Below, piece after piece: positions 33,816-36,890 of a DNA stretch of 36,890 bases. The DNA lies in assembly GCA_027459465.1 (NCBI GenBank), contig DAIDIH010000248.1, forward strand, positions 1 through 36,890, read 5' to 3'. A program made the position numbers and the translations under genes. The DNA comes from Bryobacterales bacterium. Its GTDB lineage: Bacteria; Acidobacteriota; Terriglobia; Bryobacterales; Bryobacteraceae. Positions within the stretch are counted from its first letter, which is position 1, and the number at the start of each line of letters is the position of its first letter. The notes under the pieces were generated by a model. The model was not told the DNA's origin, did not search any database, and saw nothing but the letters and a program-made list of their open reading frames with translations.

Positions 33816-34183
33816 TGACGCGAGGGACGTGCTTTCAACAACTTACGTCCCAGCCCTGTTAACCAACTGGTCATCCGTATGTCAGGTGAGAATTGAGCCA
33901 AACCCCAACTGCCTTAATTTTCAATACCCTCTGGTTGACGGGTTCCCGACGCGCACCTCCACGACGGAGCAGCACGTTTTCCAACGACTCCGCTAGCGCC
34001 CCCATTCTCCTTGGCGGAGATAGAGACTTCGGCGGTCGAGCGTAACCGTCCGGGTTCCGGTCGCGCCCCGCGTTTTCTGCCTACGAATTCTCCGTTTCTC
34101 TGGTCAACAGGGGTGGTTGGTTAACAGGGTGTTGCAGTCACCAGCCGACAGCAACGGCTCGCCGGAGCGGCGACTGCGCGATC
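33816..34183. other. Spacer between the AbiEii gene and the DUF1998 gene
   Basis: About 368 bases without a gene on either strand; short frames here have no family resemblance. It is occupied mostly by the inverted-repeat block at 33854-34129. A small stem TCTCC/GGAGA lies near 34005-34019 but has no T run, so it is not a convincing terminator. Confidence 0.5.
33854..34129. repeat. Non-coding block bounded by a perfect 14-base inverted repeat
   Basis: CCCTGTTAACCAAC at 33854-33867 and its exact complement GTTGGTTAACAGGG at 34116-34129 enclose 248 bases with no gene. Next to the right arm is a tandem near-copy: GGTCAACAG at 34102-34110 and GGTTAACAG at 34119-34127. The arms contain the 9-mer also found in the tRNA and before the recombinase gene. 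It may be a small non-autonomous element or a recombinase binding region. No flanking target duplication was seen. Confidence 0.5.
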
Positions 34184-35488
34184 TCAATTGCCGGCCGTAG
34201 CTGAGCGGCCCAACACCGATTCAAGCCAATCAGCGATGCGGTCTCTTCGAAACTCATCCCAACTGAACTGGTTGCCATAGGTACGGAGGCAAGCATAACA
34301 GCTACCCGCCAGAACACAGGACGGGTTTGGGCAATTCCGCACCCGCACAAGCGTCCTCTGCAATATTCGGGGAAGTTCCTGGCGAATCCGAGCCACGTAA
34401 CCGGCGCCACCTGGGACTCGATCGTAGATCACCAGTTCTCCGGCAGAGGAACCCTCTCCCTGACTTCGGTACGTGCCGTCAAGATCCCGTCTCGGTATCA
34501 CGAGCGTATCCGCGACCGCCGCGATAAATGCGGTTTGAAGCGACAGCCAGAATGAACGGTCGTTCACGGCGGGGGGCGCGGGCCGAAGGCCGTCGAAACG
34601 AATTTGCAGGGTATCCGTTCGAAATTCACAAACCAGATCGGCAGTGATTCTGCCGCCATTGCAGTGAGGTCCCCAGGGCTTTTTGTGCGCTCCAGAAGTC
34701 CTCTTTGCATGACCGCAAATCCGGCAAATACTGAAATGACCGCCTTTCGGCCCGGAATTCGCACGAAACAACTGACCGTCGGGTCTGTATCCGAGGGTAA
34801 TCCCAGGAAAGTTGGGATGCGGTTGGAAGCGCTCCGGCTCAGCACCTTCAACAAGGAACACTTCTGAGTTCGGCGGCGGCTTTAGCCGATACAAACGCAC
34901 GTCTTCGATCGGGTCGTCTATAAGCGTGGTGAATCCCCGTGGCACGATGTATTTCATTGTTCGCGCGCGCTGCCCTGTGGGCAGCGTTCCACACGTTGGA
35001 CACTGTCGAGGAATATCAGTCGCCTGGTTTGCGCGCTCGACACGGTTGCATCCCGAGCAGACCCTATAGAACCGAACCTCGAGTTCTCGGTTCTGGAGGT
35101 CGATGGCACCGCTTACGAGTGTCCATCCGTTAGCTATAACCTCTGCGCCCGGTGCATATTCCGCGATGCCGTATTCCAAATCGCGCTCCAGCCGCAGACT
35201 CTCCGAGCGATTCTGCTGCCGAACCAGCAGTTTCACGACATCTCGCGGGAAGGCATAGCCAGGCAGCCAGTGAGGCTCAGATGCGAGGAAGTCAATCAAC
35301 CGTTCTCTGTTCCGAAGCTCTGCGATGAGCCGGTCAGCACTTTCTATGTTCCGGAGTGCTGCGTAGCACTCCCGGCCTTGGGCATTCACGAGTTGCGTCT
35401 CGGCTTCTTGTTTCTGGCGTTCGAATCCCGTCAACCTGTCCATCAGCATCCGGCGCGCCTCATCGAGTTCAGAGCGGCTCTGGAGCAA
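34184..35488 (-). CDS. C-terminal part of a DUF1998 (MrfA-type zinc-binding) helicase, separated by a frameshift
   Basis: A 434-residue frame from a TTG at 35488. In the same frame, open sequence continues upstream past 35640, so the TTG is only nominal. It has a charged helical start, 'LPGYAFPRDVVKLL', 'EYAPGAEVIANG', Cys pairs ('CSGC', 'CPTC', 'CRICG') and an ending 'CPNPSCVLAGSCYACLRTYGNQ', which is the four-Cys DUF1998 signature. Such domains sit at the C-terminus of large DEAD/DEAH helicases, including DNA repair (MrfA) and phage-defence (DISARM DrmA/DrmB) proteins. The helicase domain lies directly upstream but in another frame. It is probably one broken gene; a separate DrmB-like gene is the less likely alternative. 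Confidence 0.7.
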   Translation of the reverse strand: MLQSRSELDEARRMLMDRLTGFERQKQEAETQLVNAQGRECYAALRNIESADRLIAELRNRERLIDFLASEPHWLPGYAFPRDVVKLLVRQQNRSESLRLERDLEYGIAEYAPGAEVIANGWTLVSGAIDLQNRELEVRFYRVCSGCNRVERANQATDIPRQCPTCGTLPTGQRARTMKYIVPRGFTTLIDDPIEDVRLYRLKPPPNSEVFLVEGAEPERFQPHPNFPGITLGYRPDGQLFRANSGPKGGHFSICRICGHAKRTSGAHKKPWGPHCNGGRITADLVCEFRTDTLQIRFDGLRPAPPAVNDRSFWLSLQTAFIAAVADTLVIPRRDLDGTYRSQGEGSSAGELVIYDRVPGGAGYVARIRQELPRILQRTLVRVRNCPNPSCVLAGSCYACLRTYGNQFSWDEFRRDRIADWLESVLGRSATAGN

Positions 35489-35544
35489 ACTGCCGGCAGG
35501 ATCGAGACCCGAGCCGGGATCGATAATCCGAGATGCTGGCTGGA

Positions 35545-36330
35545 TCAGACGAGCTTGTTGTGACTGTAGCCGTGTCCGAACCTGCTCGCAGGTGCCTGAA
35601 CCGCTGCTGGCTCCAGAAAGAACTGTCCCACTGTGATCTGGTCGCCAGTCAAAGTCGATTCGCCGCTGCGCAGGAATTCCCCGAGCAAATATGAGTTGAT
35701 GTGCCGCTGGGTGAGTTTGCGATTTGCAAGGTTGATTCTGGGTACTGGGACTTCCCCCTGAACAATATCTTCAGGCCGGAAGAAATGGGTTTGATCGTGT
35801 GGGGTCGACCGGGCATACGTGAAGGCGAATGCTGTGCCTTCCCTACGTCGTCCTGCGCGGCCAGCGCGTTGTGTATAGTTAGCGGGGGTCGGCGGCACAT
35901 TTCGCAGGAATACAGCCTTCAGTTGGCCGACATCCACGCCCATCTCGAACATCGTCGAGCTCGACAGGACGTAAATGTTGCCCTGCATGAACTCGCGTTG
36001 GTAATCCGCTCCGAGTTCATTCGTCAACTGCGCGGTATGCTCACGAACCTCAACCGGAAATGCCGGCGTTTGCGTGTATCGGTTGTACCAATGGTGCTCC
36101 CCAAGGCGGTCGAACAGTTCGCTGGAACTCATGGCCGACAAGCGCCCTCCGCAACCCGGAAGGATACACGCGCCCCGAACTGGTTGGGCAGTCATCATTC
36201 CGCAGCGAGTACACGTGTACCATGCGCCCTCCGTGGACACGAGCAAACGTTCCCAGCTAAGCTGGAATTCGTTCGGATACACCTGCTCGATAATCCCCAT
36301 ATCGCGGAGCCAAAACACGTCTCTTCTTTT
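35545..36330 (-). pseudogene. Helicase C-terminal domain fragment, 5' part cut off by an insertion sequence
   Basis: About 260 residues are readable. 'WYTCTRCG...CILPGCGG' is a zinc-finger stretch, and 'VLSSSTMFEMGVDVGQLKAV' followed by 'PTPANYTQRAGRAGRRREG' are helicase motifs V and VI (superfamily 2). 'RKLTQRHINSYLLGEFLRSG' is typical of the region between the helicase core and DUF1998. The Walker A/B half is missing because the frame runs leftwards from the end of an ISL3-like element near 36330; a GTG at 36318 is only nominal. The frame stops at 35545-35547, while the DUF1998 part continues in another frame, so there is also a frameshift. The gene is dead unless the missing half and the frame are restored elsewhere. 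Confidence 0.75.
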
Positions 36331-36890
36331 GGCTCTGAGCAGGAATTCGAAGAGAGGCCCATTTTAGGCTGCTTTCCTGAAGACGGCGAATTCGGTTTTG
36401 GTGGCCGCCATGCGCTGGGCTTTGAGCAGGAGATAGCGGAGATTCTTGTACCCCCGGCCCCGCCGGAGCGGCGTCTTGATGTTGCCATTGATGGCCTCCA
36501 CCACGCCGAAGTGGACCTTTACGCGGCAGTAGTTCAGGATGCCATCGACGTGATCGATCAGCAGATGCGCCAACTTCTCAAAGGCAGGCAAGCGCTGCCA
36601 TCGTAGCTGCAGGGTCCAACTCTTCAGGTAGCGCAACATCGCGCCCTCATAGCTGTAGGCCCACAGGCGCTCCAGGCTTTCCTTTAGCAGGTAGGCCTTC
36701 ATCAACTTGCGGTTCAGCGCAAACAGAGAGTTCAACTGCTGACGTTTCTCCACGCTCAGATTCACCCAGCGGGTCAACAACAGCCAGCGTTTCCCCTTCA
36801 CCACTCCGCGCCTGGCTCCGCCCTTGCGGAAGAACTCCGCGCGCCGCACCTCATCGATGGCCTTGTTGGCATGCTGCAGAATGTGGAACT
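36331..36890 (-). mobile_element. Right part of an ISL3-like insertion sequence (runs out of the window)
   Basis: It contains the transposase gene end. On the plus strand, sequence beginning GGCTCTGAGCAGG at about 36331 looks like an ISL3-type terminus, since family ends often begin with GGCTCT or GGGTCT. The exact border lies between about 36325 and 36366 and cannot be fixed without the other end. The element interrupts the helicase gene. Confidence 0.55.
36364..36890 (-). CDS. ISL3-family transposase, C-terminal part (start lies beyond the window)
   Basis: The frame is open from the window edge. 'FHILQHANKAIDEVRRAEF' then 'KGKRWLLLTRWVNLS', 'LKESLERLWAY' and 'VEAINGNIKTPLRRGRGYKNLRYLLLKAQ' are the conserved C-terminal parts of the DDE transposases of ISL3 elements, including the catalytic Glu in 'VEAINGNIK'. 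About 175 residues are visible; the zinc finger and the first two Asp residues would be outside. The TAA at 36364-36366 lies only about 35 bases from the likely element end. No frameshift is seen in the visible part. Confidence 0.85.
   Translation of the reverse strand, partial: FHILQHANKAIDEVRRAEFFRKGGARRGVVKGKRWLLLTRWVNLSVEKRQQLNSLFALNRKLMKAYLLKESLERLWAYSYEGAMLRYLKSWTLQLRWQRLPAFEKLAHLLIDHVDGILNYCRVKVHFGVVEAINGNIKTPLRRGRGYKNLRYLLLKAQRMAATKTEFAVFRKAA

Noticed and set aside
33816..34137. Small gene or antitoxin RNA after AbiEii
   Set aside because: No frame with start, ribosome site and reasonable composition; no repeat array like those of type III antitoxins.
35701..36606. Plus-strand frame of 301 codons across the helicase fragment and the transposase
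   Set aside because: It spans the border of two unrelated elements on the opposite strand, so it cannot be an inherited gene.

Overview
The window looks like chromosomal DNA from an acidobacterium of the Bryobacterales / Candidatus Solibacter type. The evidence is high GC content, frequent GTG and TTG starts, and gene families typical of that group. The clearest marker is the secreted protein at 20354-21739, whose C-terminus matches the 'Solibacter C-terminal' TIGR03437 pattern. This assignment is inference from gene content; there is no rRNA in the window.

Layout. 1-2.6 kb: the 3' end of an uncharacterised acidobacterial gene facing a GT-C (ArnT/PMT-like) membrane glycosyltransferase. 2.9-3.6 kb: a DksA/TraR-type zinc-finger regulator with a recognisable promoter and a strong terminator. 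3.6-8 kb, minus strand: PgeF/laccase-domain protein and threonylcarbamoyl-AMP synthase (overlapping genes), a fused homocysteine methyltransferase-methylenetetrahydrofolate reductase, and a dihydrodipicolinate-synthase-like aldolase. 8.3-11.5 kb: an M20 deacylase/peptidase and a sugar-porter MFS protein with a large extra loop. 11.5-12.5 kb: an alpha/beta hydrolase coupled to a 54-residue zinc ribbon protein. 12.6-16.1 kb: a tightly packed plus-strand cassette (Gfo/Idh/MocA dehydrogenase, sugar isomerase/epimerase-like TIM barrel, alpha/beta hydrolase, PEP-mutase/isocitrate-lyase-like enzyme), probably catabolic. 16.1-22.8 kb: secreted and membrane proteins, a short DUF169-like protein, an ornithine-cyclodeaminase-like enzyme, a DUF1634/TSUP exporter pair, a cupin, a YkgJ-like cysteine cluster protein, the TIGR03437 protein and MutY. 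22.9-24.9 kb: a large membrane protein of the PTPS-related/GT-C type. 25-30.7 kb, minus strand: an operon-like run of SGNH hydrolase, NadC, BirA, CoaX, a coiled-coil protein and an MFS transporter. NadC, BirA and CoaX link NAD, biotin and CoA metabolism.

From 30.7 kb the character changes. An intact tRNA-Asn(GTT) is followed by a serine recombinase, a complete AbiEi/AbiEii (type IV toxin-antitoxin, phage-defence) pair with an apparent self-regulated promoter, a non-coding inverted-repeat block, the remains of a large DUF1998 helicase (frameshifted and cut off at its 5' end) and the end of an ISL3-like insertion sequence. This reads as a mobile, defence-type island next to a tRNA gene.

The most interesting structure is a 9-mer, CTGTTAACC. 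It occurs in the tRNA anticodon arm, just upstream of the recombinase gene, and at both ends of the non-coding block after the toxin gene. These may be recombinase recognition or attachment sites. No CRISPR array, rRNA or certain riboswitch was seen.
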